A DNA stretch of 64,000 bases from DASWOJ01 sp964242415 (GTDB taxonomy: Bacteria; Pseudomonadota; Alphaproteobacteria; Acetobacterales; Acetobacteraceae), in assembly GCA_964242415.1 (NCBI GenBank), contig CAXTAT010000008.1, positions 1 to 64,000 of the forward strand. Reading direction: 5' to 3'. This document shows, piece by piece, positions 33,221-44,942 of the stretch. Positions within the stretch are counted from its first letter, which is position 1, and each line of letters opens with the position of its first letter. The notes under the pieces are model-generated. The model was not told the origin of the DNA, did no database searches, and worked only from the letters and a program-made list of their open reading frames with translations. The position numbers and the translations under genes were made by a program.

Positions 33221-34252
33221 ATGTCCCGCAAGACCACCGCCCTCGCCCTCACTGCCCTCCTTGGCGCCCCGGCCGCATGGGCACAGCCCGCCCCAGGCAC
33301 GACGCCGGGCACGGGCCCGGCCTCCACCGCTTCCACCCCCGCTGCGCCGACCACGGCGACCGCGACCATCGATGTCATGAACAAGCTGTGGGGCCGCCAT
33401 CCCGGCCTGCGCGCCAACCATGCCCGCGGCGTGGTGGTGGCGGGCAGCTTCACCCCCACGGCGGAGGCCGCCGGGCTGAGCACGGCCAGCATCTTCGCCG
33501 GCAAGGCGGTGCCGGTCACGGTGCGCTTCTCCGACGCCACCGGGCTGCCGAACCTGGCGGACGGCGCCGACGCCGCCAACCCGCACGGCATGTCCATCCG
33601 CTTCCAGCCCGAGGGGAGCACCTACGTGGACGTGGTGCTGAACTCGCTGCCGTACTTTCCGGTCGCCACGGGGGAGGAGTTCCTGCAACTGCTGCAGGCT
33701 GCCTCCGAGAGCGGGCCGGATGCGCCGAAGCCCACCAAGGTCGAGCAGTTCATCGCCGCCCACCCGGCCGCCGCCAAGGCCGGCGAGGGCGTCCGGACGC
33801 CGACCAGCTTCGTGCGCGAGACCTATAACGGCATCGACGCCTTCATCTTCGTCAACGCAGGGGGCCAGCGGCAGCCGTTCCGCTTCCAGTTCCAGCCGGT
33901 TGCGGGCGGCGATTACCTGAGCAAGGAGGATGCGGCCAAGCAGCCGCCCGACTTCCTGCTCGACGATCTGCCGGCGCGGCTGAAGACGGCGAAGGCCGAG
34001 TACCGCGTGATGGCGCAGCTCGCCAACCCCGGCGACCCGACGAAGGACCCGACGCAGCCCTGGCCCGAGGACCGGCGGATGGTCAACCTGGGCACCCTGA
34101 CGCTGACCGGCGCGGTGGCGGACGAGGCCAAGGCGCAGCACGACCTGCGTTTCCTGCCCAACCACCTGACGCCGGGCATCGAGCTGTCGGACGATCCGCT
34201 GGTCGATGCGCGGGTGCGGTCGTACGTGATCTCGTTCGGCCGCCGCGGGTAG
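33221..34252 (+). CDS. periplasmic catalase-family peroxidase (SrpA-like)
   Basis: 343 residues from an ATG with GGAG upstream. A signal peptide ends at AWAQP. The mature protein has the short catalase core: NHARGVVVAGSFTPT with the distal histidine, VRFSDATGLP, and near the end DARVRSYVISFGRR with the candidate haem-ligand tyrosine. Length fits the small catalase-related peroxidases rather than the 480-residue true catalases. It would remove peroxide in the periplasm. Confidence 0.85.
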   Translation: MSRKTTALALTALLGAPAAWAQPAPGTTPGTGPASTASTPAAPTTATATIDVMNKLWGRHPGLRANHARGVVVAGSFTPTAEAAGLSTASIFAGKAVPVTVRFSDATGLPNLADGADAANPHGMSIRFQPEGSTYVDVVLNSLPYFPVATGEEFLQLLQAASESGPDAPKPTKVEQFIAAHPAAAKAGEGVRTPTSFVRETYNGIDAFIFVNAGGQRQPFRFQFQPVAGGDYLSKEDAAKQPPDFLLDDLPARLKTAKAEYRVMAQLANPGDPTKDPTQPWPEDRRMVNLGTLTLTGAVADEAKAQHDLRFLPNHLTPGIELSDDPLVDARVRSYVISFGRRG

Positions 34253-34323
34253 CGCCTGACCGCGGGCCAGGGTCCCGGCATGACCGCTTGGACCCTGGCC
34301 TCCGAGGCGCTATGCGGGCCGGC

Positions 34324-35886
34324 ATGACGCACCTGCCGATCCGCCGCGCCCTGATCTCGGTGTCCGACAAGGCCGGGCTGGTCCCCTTGGCGCAGGCCCT
34401 GGCGGCGCATGGCGCCGAGCTGCTGTCCACCGGCGGGTCGGCCCGGGCGCTGCGGGATGCCGGGGTGGCGGTGCGGGAGGTAGCGGAGCATACCGGGTTT
34501 CCGGAGATCCTGGACGGCCGGGTGAAGACCCTGGTGCCGCAGATCCATGGCGGCATCCTGGGCCGCCGCGACCGGCCGGAGCACCTGGCGCAGATGCGGG
34601 AGCACGGCATCGCCCCGATCGACTTGGTGTGCGTGAACCTGTACCCGTTCGAGGCCACCGTCGCCGCCGGGGCACCGCCTGACGCGTGCGTGGAGAACAT
34701 CGACATCGGCGGCCCCGCGCTGATCCGCGCGGCGGCCAAGAACTTCGACGGCGTGGCCGTGCTGACCGATCCGGCGCAGTATGCCGACCTGATCGCCGAG
34801 CTGGCGCATGGCGGCACCACCCATGCGCTGCGGCTGCGCCTGGCCGGGGAGGGGTATGCCCGCACCGCCGCCTACGATGCCGCCATCGCCGCCTGGTTCG
34901 CGCGCGACACCCCGTTCCCGCCGCGCCTGATTGTGTCGGGCACGCTGCGGCAGACGCTGCGCTATGGCGAGAACCCGCACCAGCAGGCCGCCTTCTACGT
35001 CAACGGCGCCCGCCCCGGCATCGCCACCGCCACGCAGGTGCAGGGCAAGGAGCTGTCGTACAACAACCTGAACGACACCGACGCGGCGTTCGAGTGCGTG
35101 GCCGAGTTCGGCGGACCCGCCATCGCCATCATCAAGCACGCCAACCCCTGCGGCGTCGCGACTGCGGCGACCTTGGCGGAGGCCTGGGACCTGGCGCTGC
35201 GCTGCGACCCCGTGAGCGCGTTCGGCGGCATCGTCGCCGTGAACCGGCCCCTGGACGGCCCCACCGCGGAGCGCATCGCCGCCATCTTCACCGAGGTCAT
35301 CGTCGCGCCTGACGCCGACGACGCCGCCCGGATGGTGCTGGCGCGCAAGCGGAACCTTCGCCTGCTGCTGACGGGCGGGCTGCCCGATCCCGCTGCGCCG
35401 GGCACCGTCATCCGGGGCGTCTCGGGCGGTTTTCTGGCGCAGTCGCGCGATGCCGGGCGCATCGGGGCGGCCGACCTGCGAGCCGTGACGCGGCGGGCGC
35501 CCACGGCGCACGAGCTGTCCGACCTGCTGTTCGCCTTCAGGGTGTGCAAGCATGTGAAGTCCAACGCCATCGTCTATGCCCGGGACGGCGCCACCACCGG
35601 CATCGGCGCCGGGCAGATGAGCCGGGTGGACAGCGCCCGCATCGCCGCCTGGAAGGGTGCGGAGGCCGCCAAGGCTGCCGGGCTGCCCGCGCCGCTGACG
35701 GTGGGGAGCGTGGTGGCGTCGGACGCCTTCTTCCCGTTCGCCGATGGGTTGGAGGCCGCCATTGCAGCCGGCGCCACCGCCGTCATCCAGCCCGGTGGAT
35801 CGGTGCGGGATGCCGAGGTGACCGCCGCCGCCGATGCGGCCGGGGTGGCGATGGTGCTGACGGGGATGCGGCACTTCCGGCATTAG
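34324..35886 (+). CDS. purH: bifunctional AICAR formyltransferase/IMP cyclohydrolase
   Basis: 520 residues from MTHLPIRRALISVSDKAGLV (an ATG four codons earlier is possible). The IMP-cyclohydrolase half has STGGSARALRDAGV and GRVKTLVPQIHGGILGRRD. The AICAR-transformylase half has LRYGENPHQQAAFYV, KELSYNNLNDTDAAFE and the catalytic KHANPCG. It ends with SDAFFPFADGLEAAIAAGAT and the usual MRHFRH. It performs the last two steps of IMP synthesis. A family-A repeat pair follows. Confidence 0.96.
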   Translation: MTHLPIRRALISVSDKAGLVPLAQALAAHGAELLSTGGSARALRDAGVAVREVAEHTGFPEILDGRVKTLVPQIHGGILGRRDRPEHLAQMREHGIAPIDLVCVNLYPFEATVAAGAPPDACVENIDIGGPALIRAAAKNFDGVAVLTDPAQYADLIAELAHGGTTHALRLRLAGEGYARTAAYDAAIAAWFARDTPFPPRLIVSGTLRQTLRYGENPHQQAAFYVNGARPGIATATQVQGKELSYNNLNDTDAAFECVAEFGGPAIAIIKHANPCGVATAATLAEAWDLALRCDPVSAFGGIVAVNRPLDGPTAERIAAIFTEVIVAPDADDAARMVLARKRNLRLLLTGGLPDPAAPGTVIRGVSGGFLAQSRDAGRIGAADLRAVTRRAPTAHELSDLLFAFRVCKHVKSNAIVYARDGATTGIGAGQMSRVDSARIAAWKGAEAAKAAGLPAPLTVGSVVASDAFFPFADGLEAAIAAGATAVIQPGGSVRDAEVTAAADAAGVAMVLTGMRHFRH

Positions 35887-35922
35887 ACGGGGCGGTGGTC
35901 GTATGTGACGCACCGCCTGCTT

Positions 35923-36072
35923 CTCCCTCTCCCTTCGGGAGAGGGCCGGGGTGAGGGAGGCCGCGAGCGCCAAACCCGGCGTGCTTGGGAGTGGGCTTCG
36001 TCCTTGAAGCGGGCAAGTTCGGCGCTTGCCGCTTCCCTCACCCCGGCCCTCTCCCGGAGGGAGAGGGAGAAG
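35923..36072. repeat. pair of family-A palindromic repeats with shared spacer
   Basis: Inverted copies at 35923-35958 and 36034-36072. The ~40 bp spacer part 35965-36020 recurs nearly unchanged but inverted at about 59838-59880, so the repeated unit is larger than the hairpins. Confidence 0.8.
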
Positions 36073-36119
36073 GTTGCGGGGCTTGCAGCCGCGTAGCACT
36101 CCGGCGCTAAGCTTCGGCC

Positions 36120-39100
36120 ATGAGCACTTCCCTCCTGCGGACCCGCCGCTTCCTGCCCCTGTTCCTGACCCAGGCCCTGGGGGCGCTGAACGACAACCTG
36201 TTCAAGAACGCCCTCGTGGTGCTGGTGGTGTTCCGCAGCACCGATGGCGCCCCGGCGCTGGTGGCTGCCGCGGGCGGGCTGTTCATCCTGCCCTATGCCC
36301 TGTTCTCCGCCATGGCGGGCCAGTTGGCCGACAAGCTGGACAAGTCGCGGCTGATCCAGCTCACCAAGGGGTTCGAGGCGGTTATCATGGCCCTCGCCGC
36401 CTGGGGCTTCCTGTCCGGCAACGTGCCGGCGCTGCTGGCGGTGCTGTTCGGCCTGGGCGTGCAGGCGGCGTTCTTCGGACCCCTGAAGTACGGCATCCTG
36501 CCCGAGCAGTTGCGCGAAACCGAGCTGCTGTCCGGCAACGCCCTGATCGAGGCCGGGACATTCGGCGCCATCCTCCTCGGCACCATCGCCGGAGGCGTGC
36601 TGATCGGGTTGCAGGATGGCCCGGCCATCGTTTCCGCCGCCGGGCTGGCCGTCGCCGTGCTGGGCTTGGCCGCCGCGCTGCTGGTGCCGCGCACCGCCCC
36701 GGCCGCCCCCGGGCTGCGCATCGGCTGGAACGTGCCGCGGGAGACGCTGGCGCTGCTGCGCACCGCCCGCGCCAACCGGGCGGTGTGGCTGAGCATCCTG
36801 GGCCTGTCCTGGTTCTGGGCGATCGGCGCCACCTTCCTGGCCGAGTTCCCCGTCATGGCCCGGCAAAGCTTCGGCGGCAACACCGGCGTCATCACCCTGT
36901 TGCTGACTGGGTTTGCGGTCGGTGTCGGCGCCGGGTCCATCCTGGCGGGCCGGCTGCTGCATGGCGAAGTCTCGGCCCGGCATGTGCCGTTCGCGGGGCT
37001 GCTGCTGAGCCTGTTCACCTGGGGCTTTGCCATCCTCGCCAGCCGGCCGGCCGCGGCGGGGTGGGCGACGCCGTGGATCATGCTGCAATCTCCGGCCGGG
37101 TTGGGGGCGGTGGGCTGCCTGCTGGGGGCGGCGGCGTGCGGCGGCGTGTTCTCGGTGCCGCTGTACGCCATCATCCAGGAGCGGTCGGCGCCGGCGCAGC
37201 GGGCGCGGATGATCGCGGGCAACAACATCATGAACGCCGTGTTCATGGTGATCGGCGCCGGGGTGATCGCCGGGCTGGCGGCGGCCGGGATGCGTCCGGC
37301 GGCGATCCTGGCCGTGGCGGGGGCGCTCAACCTGCTGGTGGCCGGCTGGATCGTGCGGCTGCTGCCGGCGGACGTGCTGCGCGCGCTGTTCCAGGCGTAC
37401 TTCCGCCGGCTGCATGGGATCACCGTCGTGGGGCTGGAGAACGTCCCGCCCATGGACCAGCGCGCCGTCGTGGTCGCCAACCACACGAGCCTGCTGGATG
37501 GGATGCTGCTGGCGGCGTTCCTGCCGGGGCGGCCGACGTTTGCGGTGGACACCTTCATCGCCCGTTCCTGGTGGGTCCGCCCGTTCCTGGCGCCGGTCGA
37601 GGTCATGCTGGTCGATCCCACCAACCCCTATGCGGCGCGCGACATGGTGCATGCCGTGCGGGATGGGGCGCGCCTGGTGATCTTCCCCGAGGGCCGCATC
37701 ACCCGCACCGGCGGGCTGATGAAGATGTACGACGGCGCCGGCATGGTGGCCGACAAGGCGGATGCCGTGGTGGTGCCGGTGCGCATCGACGGGTTGCAGT
37801 ACAGCCGGGCGTCGCGCATGGCTGGCAAGCTGCGGCTGCGCTGGTTCCCGCGGGTGCGGCTGACGGTGCTGCCGCCGGTGCGGCTGCAGGTCGATGCCGC
37901 GTTGCAGGGCCGGGTTCGCCGCCGCGCCCTGGGCGGCGCGTTGGGCGACGTGCTGGTGGAGGCCGAGTTCGCCACCCGGCCGATCAACCGCCCGCTGTTC
38001 GCCGCCCTGCTGGACGCTGCGGACACGCATGGCCTGGCGACGCTCATCGTGGAGGATACCGCCTTCACGCCGCTCAGCTTCCGCCGCCTGCTGCTGGGTG
38101 TCGCCGCGCTGGGCCGCCCGCTGGCCGCGCTGTCGCGGCCCGGGGAGGCCGTGGGCCTGCTGCTGCCCAATGCCTCCGGCACGGCGGTGACGTTCTTCGC
38201 GCTGCAGGCGCAGGGGCGGGTGCCGGCGATGCTGAACTACTCCGCGGGCGCCCCGGCCATGCTGGCGGCGTGCTCGGCGGCAGGGGTGCGGACCGTGCTG
38301 TGCTCCCGCGTGTTCGTCGAGAAGGGCAAGCTGCAGAAGGTCATTGCGGCCATGGAGGGCCAGATCAGGTTCGTGTGGCTGGACGACGTGCGGGCGGTGA
38401 TCGGCCGCCGGGCCAAGCTGCAGGCCTGGTGGGACGCCCGCCGCCTCCGCCGGATGCCCGGCGCGCGGCTGGACCCCAACCTGCCCGCCGTCATCTTGTT
38501 CACCAGCGGGTCCGAGGGCGCGCCGAAGGGCGTCGTGCTGTCGCACCGCAACCTGCTGGCCAACTTGGCGCAGGTCGGCGCGGTGATCGACTTCAGCCCG
38601 GCCGACCGGGTGCTGAACGCCATGCCGATGTTCCACAGCTTCGGCCTGACCGGCGGCACCCTGCTGCCCATCCTGGCCGGGGTCCGCACCTTCCTGTATC
38701 CGTCGCCGCTGCATTACCGGATCGTGCCGGAGGTCGCCTATGGCACCGACGCCACCGTCACCTTCGGCACCGACAGCTTCCTTGCGGGATGGGCGCGATT
38801 TGCCAACCCGTATGATTTCCGCACCATGCGCTTCGTCATCGCCGGGGCCGAGAAGGTCAGGGAGGAGACGCGCCGCACCTATGCCGACCGCTTCGGCGCC
38901 CGCATCCTGGAGGGCTACGGCACTACCGAGACTGCGCCGGTGCTGGCGGTGAACACGCCGATGCACAACCGCCCCGGCACCGTCGGCCGGCTGCTGCCCG
39001 GCCTGGAGTACCGCCTCGACCCGGTGCCCGGCATCGACCGCGGCGGGCGCCTGTGGGTGCGCGGCCCCAACATCATGCTGGGATACCTGCGGACCACGGC

Positions 39101-39551
39101 GCCGGGCGTGCTGGAGACCCTGGAGGGCGGCTGGTACGACACGGGCGACATCGTGGATGTGCAGGACCGCTATGTGACCATCCTGGGCCGCGCCAAGCGC
39201 TTTGCGAAGGTCGCCGGGGAGATGGTGTCGATGGCGGCGGCCGAGGCGCTCGCGACCAGCCTGTGGCCCGACGCGAAGCACGCCGTCCTGGCCCAGCCGG
39301 ACCCACGCAAGGGCGAGCAGCTTGTCCTGCTGACCACCCAGCCCGGCGCCGACGCGCGCGCCCTGCTGTCCCACGCCCGGGCGGCTGCGATGCCGGAGCT
39401 GGCGGTGCCACGGGTGGTGCTCGGCGTGGACGCCATCCCGCTGCTGGGATCGGGCAAGGTGGATTACCCGGGGGCGGCGCTGTTGCTGGAATCGATGCGG
39501 GGGCATGCCGACGCGCACTCCCTGACCGGCACCGCGGTGGACGCGGATTAG
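36120..39551 (+). CDS. LplT–PlsC–Aas triple fusion (lysophospholipid recycling)
   Basis: 1143 residues. Residues 1-420 are an MFS transporter like LplT (RRFLPLFLTQALGALNDNLF at the start). Residues 430-630 are a PlsC acyltransferase: NHTSLLDG with the HX4D catalytic pair (His455) and IFPEGRITRTGG. Residues 650-1143 are an acyl-ACP/CoA synthetase: AVILFTSGSEGAPKGVVLSH (P-loop), EGYGTTETAPVLAVN, YDTGDIVDVQDRYVTILGR. In enterobacteria LplT and Aas are separate; here import of lysophospholipid, acyl activation and re-acylation are on one chain. Confidence 0.92.
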   Translation: MSTSLLRTRRFLPLFLTQALGALNDNLFKNALVVLVVFRSTDGAPALVAAAGGLFILPYALFSAMAGQLADKLDKSRLIQLTKGFEAVIMALAAWGFLSGNVPALLAVLFGLGVQAAFFGPLKYGILPEQLRETELLSGNALIEAGTFGAILLGTIAGGVLIGLQDGPAIVSAAGLAVAVLGLAAALLVPRTAPAAPGLRIGWNVPRETLALLRTARANRAVWLSILGLSWFWAIGATFLAEFPVMARQSFGGNTGVITLLLTGFAVGVGAGSILAGRLLHGEVSARHVPFAGLLLSLFTWGFAILASRPAAAGWATPWIMLQSPAGLGAVGCLLGAAACGGVFSVPLYAIIQERSAPAQRARMIAGNNIMNAVFMVIGAGVIAGLAAAGMRPAAILAVAGALNLLVAGWIVRLLPADVLRALFQAYFRRLHGITVVGLENVPPMDQRAVVVANHTSLLDGMLLAAFLPGRPTFAVDTFIARSWWVRPFLAPVEVMLVDPTNPYAARDMVHAVRDGARLVIFPEGRITRTGGLMKMYDGAGMVADKADAVVVPVRIDGLQYSRASRMAGKLRLRWFPRVRLTVLPPVRLQVDAALQGRVRRRALGGALGDVLVEAEFATRPINRPLFAALLDAADTHGLATLIVEDTAFTPLSFRRLLLGVAALGRPLAALSRPGEAVGLLLPNASGTAVTFFALQAQGRVPAMLNYSAGAPAMLAACSAAGVRTVLCSRVFVEKGKLQKVIAAMEGQIRFVWLDDVRAVIGRRAKLQAWWDARRLRRMPGARLDPNLPAVILFTSGSEGAPKGVVLSHRNLLANLAQVGAVIDFSPADRVLNAMPMFHSFGLTGGTLLPILAGVRTFLYPSPLHYRIVPEVAYGTDATVTFGTDSFLAGWARFANPYDFRTMRFVIAGAEKVREETRRTYADRFGARILEGYGTTETAPVLAVNTPMHNRPGTVGRLLPGLEYRLDPVPGIDRGGRLWVRGPNIMLGYLRTTAPGVLETLEGGWYDTGDIVDVQDRYVTILGRAKRFAKVAGEMVSMAAAEALATSLWPDAKHAVLAQPDPRKGEQLVLLTTQPGADARALLSHARAAAMPELAVPRVVLGVDAIPLLGSGKVDYPGAALLLESMRGHADAHSLTGTAVDAD

Positions 39552-39570
39552 GGCGTCGGCGCTTCCGACC

Positions 39571-39777
39571 TTCCTGACCCCGGCCCTCTCGCGGAAGAGG
39601 GCGGTTGCATATGCAGTGAGGACCGCTTCTGCTCCCTCTCCCGTGGGAGGGGGCTAGGATTGGGGGTCCCGCCTCACGCCACCTGGCGACGCCGCCGGAA
39701 CTGGGCTGCCCGGGCGGGGAGGTCTGCGCCGCAAGACCCCCTCACCCCGGCCCTCTCCCGGAGGGAGAGGGGGCAGG
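39571..39777. repeat. family-A repeats, one decayed and one inverted pair
   Basis: A worn copy (39571-39602) and an inverted pair (39630-39667 and 39737-39777). Confidence 0.75.
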
Positions 39778-39958
39778 CGGCGTTCCTAGGCCACCAGCGA
39801 CCGTCCTGTTGGACGGACCCAAGCGTCGGCGCGTGGCGGTCATGCCCATTTTAGGCTCGCAACATGCGCGGTCCGCACCTATGTGTGCACCGCAACATAC
39901 GGGGGTGCACCCTCCCTCGTGACCCCTAGCTGCTGCCCTGTTGGGCACCAAGGTTCCC

Positions 39959-41788
<1,830 letters not shown>

Positions 41789-41915
41789 GATCGCCAGGCG
41801 CCTCGGGTTTTCCGGGCCTGGGCTTCGCGCCGAGGCGGTTGCGGCGGAAACTCTTGGTTCCCCGGATCGTAGCAGGGCGGCACGGCGTTGCCGTCCCTCT
41901 CGTCCGGAGCCTCTG

Positions 41916-42242
41916 ATGGCCATCTTGCCACGTCGCCTTTCAAACTCGCTGATCGCAGCGGCGGTTCTTGCTGCCATGGCTGCCCCACCCGCCCTGGCCC
42001 AGGTCGCCCCAGGCGGGTCGTCCGGTCCTGCAGAGTCAACGGCGGTCACTCCCGGTGATGGCTATGCAGCCACGCCGCTGCGGGTTCGCCCGTCGAAGCG
42101 TGCCCGCATGGCGGCCCGCCGCCGCCGGCACCGTGCCGAGATGCGGCGGCAGTCAGGCGGGTCGTCCGGCGGCAACCCTGTGGCCCCGTCCGATCCCAGC
42201 ACGGGTGCTGGCCTGAACGGGTCCCACCCGACCTCCAACTAG
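41916..42242 (+). CDS. small exported basic protein
   Basis: 108 residues: a signal peptide (LIAAAVLAAMAAPPALAQ), a polar Gly/Ser stretch, a very basic centre (KRARMAARRRRHRAEMRRQ) and a Ser/Gly/Pro tail. No fold is recognised. It might bind acidic envelope polymers; that is speculation. Confidence 0.5.
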   Translation: MAILPRRLSNSLIAAAVLAAMAAPPALAQVAPGGSSGPAESTAVTPGDGYAATPLRVRPSKRARMAARRRRHRAEMRRQSGGSSGGNPVAPSDPSTGAGLNGSHPTSN

Positions 42243-42259
42243 CCGGGTCTGGGCTGCGG

Positions 42260-42291
42260 CCTGCCCGGCAACTTGCGGGTTGCCGGGCAGG
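42260..42291 (+). terminator. 13-bp perfect hairpin
   Basis: CCTGCCCGGCAAC (42260-42272) with GTTGCCGGGCAGG (42279-42291) around a 6-base loop, 18 bp after the preceding stop. No T-run, so it is a hairpin without proven terminator function. Confidence 0.5.
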
Positions 42292-42334
42292 GGCCAGCAG
42301 GGCGAAGCTGAGGGTCCCCATTGCGGACCGCCCC

Positions 42335-43597
42335 ATGACCAGCCCCCTTTTCCGAGATCGCCGCCTTTGGATCATGGGCGCCTATGGCGCGGCCTGCGGC
42401 CTGCCGCTGCCGCTGTCCGGCTTCACGCTTCGTCAGTGGCTCAGCGAAGGCGATGTGCCGCTTGCCGTCATCGGGGCCACGGCCAGCATAGGGCTGGCGT
42501 ATGTCCTGAAATTCCTGTGGTCCCCGCTGCTCGACCAGGTGAGGCCGCCGTTCGGCCTGGCCGCCCTGGGCCGCCGCCGCGGCTGGCTGCTGGTCATCCA
42601 GCCCCTGCTGGCATTGGCCTGCCTGCAATTGGCGCTGTCGGACCCGGTGACCCGGCCGCAATGGCTGGTCGGGGCGGCAGTGCTGGTCGCCTTCCTGTCG
42701 GCAAGCCAGGATGTCGTGGTGGATGCCTGGCGGGTGGAGACCTTCCCGGAGCGGCTGCAGGGCGTGGCGCTGGCCGCCTATGTGTGGGGCTACCGGCTGG
42801 CGCTGCTGGTGTCAGGCGCGGGCGCGATCGGCCTGGCGAACGAGATCGGCTGGCATGGGTCGCTGTCCGCCATGGCGGCGCTGGCCGGGGCGGGCCTGGT
42901 GGTGACGCTGCTTGCGGCGGAACCGGCGCAGGGCGCGGTGGCCGTGGTGCAGGGCTTCGGGCAGCGGCTGCGGGCCGCCATCGTCGAGCCGTTCCGCGAC
43001 TTCCTCGGCCGCCCCGCCGCCGGCCGCATCCTGGCGTTCGTCATGCTGTTCAAGCTGGGGGAGGCGTTGGCCCACACCATGGCGACGCCGTTCTACCGCG
43101 CCATGGGGTTCGACCGTGCCCAGGTCGCGCTGGCCACCGGGGTTCCCGGCCTGGCCGCCAGCCTGCTCGGCGCGGCGACCGGCGGCTGGCTGGTGGTGCG
43201 GATCGGCACCGGCCGCGCGCTGATCCTGACCGGCTTCGTGCAGATGGCCTCCATGGGGCTGTACTTCGCGCTGGCGGTCTCGGGCGGCGACGGGCGCATC
43301 CTGCTGGCGAAGGTGGTGCTGGAGAACTTCGCCGAGGCCATGGCGGACGCCGCGTTCCTGACCTACCTGTCGGCGCTGTGCACCACCGCCTATACGGCCA
43401 CTCAATACGCGATGCTGTCGTCGCTGGCCGCGGTGGGCCTGCGGACCATCGGCGGGTTCTCGGGCGTGCTGGCGGAGCGGCTGGGGTGGACCGGATTCTA
43501 TGCCCTGACCATCTTCGCGGCGCTGCCGGCGATGCTGGTCATGGTTGGGCTGCTGCGACGGGTGCCGGCGCCCTCCCATCCGGAAGCCATACGGTGA
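42335..43597 (+). CDS. AmpG-like muropeptide MFS permease
   Basis: 420 residues, about 12 membrane spans. The head GAYGAACGLPLPLSGFTLRQ, then ASIGLAYVLKFLWSPLLDQV and FLSASQDVVVDAWRVETFPE are hallmark AmpG segments. It imports anhydro-muropeptides for cell-wall recycling. Its last 59 bp overlap the end of phoR on the other strand. Confidence 0.85.
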   Translation: MTSPLFRDRRLWIMGAYGAACGLPLPLSGFTLRQWLSEGDVPLAVIGATASIGLAYVLKFLWSPLLDQVRPPFGLAALGRRRGWLLVIQPLLALACLQLALSDPVTRPQWLVGAAVLVAFLSASQDVVVDAWRVETFPERLQGVALAAYVWGYRLALLVSGAGAIGLANEIGWHGSLSAMAALAGAGLVVTLLAAEPAQGAVAVVQGFGQRLRAAIVEPFRDFLGRPAAGRILAFVMLFKLGEALAHTMATPFYRAMGFDRAQVALATGVPGLAASLLGAATGGWLVVRIGTGRALILTGFVQMASMGLYFALAVSGGDGRILLAKVVLENFAEAMADAAFLTYLSALCTTAYTATQYAMLSSLAAVGLRTIGGFSGVLAERLGWTGFYALTIFAALPAMLVMVGLLRRVPAPSHPEAIR

Positions 43598-44921
43598 CGG
43601 TGGTGCCGACGCCCTCCGCGCTCTCGATCAGCAACTGGCCGCGGTGGCGGTTGACGATGTGCTTGACGATGGCCAGCCCCAGCCCGGTGCCGCCCACCGC
43701 ACGGGACCGCCCCTTGTCGGCGCGGTAGAACCGCTCGGTCAGCCGGGGGATGTGGGCGCGGGGGATGCCCTGCCCGTCATCGGCCACGGCCAAGACGACG
43801 CCCGGCCGCGCCGGCCAACGCCCGCCCGGCGGCACCTGCCGGGCGGTGACCGTCACGGTGCCGCCCTGGCGGCCATACTTCACGGCGTTGTCCAGCAGGT
43901 TCTGCAGCACCTGCTCCAACTGGTCATCGTCGCCGAACACCTGCGGCAGGTCCGGCTGCAGTTGCAGGTCGATGCTGGCCTGGCGCGTCTTCACCTGCGG
44001 CTCGAAGGCGTCGGCCAGGCGCTGCACCAGGCCAACCAGCTCCACGCGGTCGCCGGGCGGCTGGTGCTCGGTCAGCTCGATTCGGGACAGGCTGAGAAGG
44101 TCGTCGATCAGGCGGTTCATGCGCTGCGCCTGGTCGGCCATGATGCCCAGGAAGCGGATTTGCGCGGGGGGGTCGTCGGCGGCCGGGCCGCGCAGGGTGT
44201 CGATGAAGCCGATCAGGCTGGCCAGCGGGGTGCGAAGCTCATGGCTGGCGTTGGCGACGAAATCGGCCCGCATCCGCTCCACCGCCCGTTCCCGGGTGCG
44301 GTCGGACAGGATGGCGACGATGCGCCCGCCGTCGGCCAGCGGCGGGTCCAGGGCCATGACGGTCGCAAACACCTCCCGTGCCACTGGGACGGGCAGGCTC
44401 AGCTCGGCCAGTTGGTCCTCGCCCTGGCTCAAGGCGCGGTCGATGGCGGCGCGCAGGCCGGGGTGGCGCAGGACCGCCGCAATCTCGGTGCCGAAGGCGC
44501 GCTGCGCGGCGGCGTTGGCCCGGCGCACCTGCCGGTCGGCGCCCAGCACGATCAAGGGGTCGGGCAGGCGCTGCACGATGGCCTGCTCGGCGCGCAGCAG
44601 GCCGCCGACCTCCGCCGTGCGGGTGGCCAGGTTGCGGGACAGCCGCTGCGCCTCCGTGGCGATATGGGCGGTGGCGGACAGCAGGGGGCGCCGCGACGCA
44701 GGCCCAGACCCGTCGGGCGCCGCCCGGTGCAGCGCCCGGATGATCAGGGCCAGGTCGCGCATCCAGGCCCAGGCCAGCACGAGGGCGCCCGCCGCCATGG
44801 CCGCCCCGGCTGCCAGCGCCGGCCTCCACCCCAGCTCCCCCGATGCAACCAGGAGCACCAGGACGGCAACCGGCCAAGCCGTCAGGGCCGCAGCGGTCCG
44901 CAGCGGAAGGGCGCCGGGCAT
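43539..44921 (-). CDS. phoR: PhoR-type sensor histidine kinase
   Basis: 460 residues: two membrane spans (about 10-52), a PAS-like domain (LLRAEQAIVQRLPDPLIVLG), HisKA with the phospho-acceptor in FVANASHELRTPLASLIGFI, and a catalytic domain with the N box LEQVLQNLLDNAVKYG, G1 LAVADDGQGIP, F box ERFYRADKGRS and G2 GGTGLGLAIVKHIV. This is the arrangement of the phosphate-limitation sensor PhoR. phoB is not adjacent, so the assignment to phosphate sensing rests on domain layout. Confidence 0.82.
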   Translation of the reverse strand: MPGALPLRTAAALTAWPVAVLVLLVASGELGWRPALAAGAAMAAGALVLAWAWMRDLALIIRALHRAAPDGSGPASRRPLLSATAHIATEAQRLSRNLATRTAEVGGLLRAEQAIVQRLPDPLIVLGADRQVRRANAAAQRAFGTEIAAVLRHPGLRAAIDRALSQGEDQLAELSLPVPVAREVFATVMALDPPLADGGRIVAILSDRTRERAVERMRADFVANASHELRTPLASLIGFIDTLRGPAADDPPAQIRFLGIMADQAQRMNRLIDDLLSLSRIELTEHQPPGDRVELVGLVQRLADAFEPQVKTRQASIDLQLQPDLPQVFGDDDQLEQVLQNLLDNAVKYGRQGGTVTVTARQVPPGGRWPARPGVVLAVADDGQGIPRAHIPRLTERFYRADKGRSRAVGGTGLGLAIVKHIVNRHRGQLLIESAEGVGTTVTVWLPDGRAPAPVAAAQP

Positions 44922-44942
44922 GGGGAGGCTGCGGCGGCCGGC

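Noticed and set aside
35883..39518. A 1211-codon open frame opposite the LplT–PlsC–Aas gene
   Set aside because: High-GC shadow: His/Gln/Arg/Gly-rich translation without any domain, while the plus strand has clear motifs throughout.
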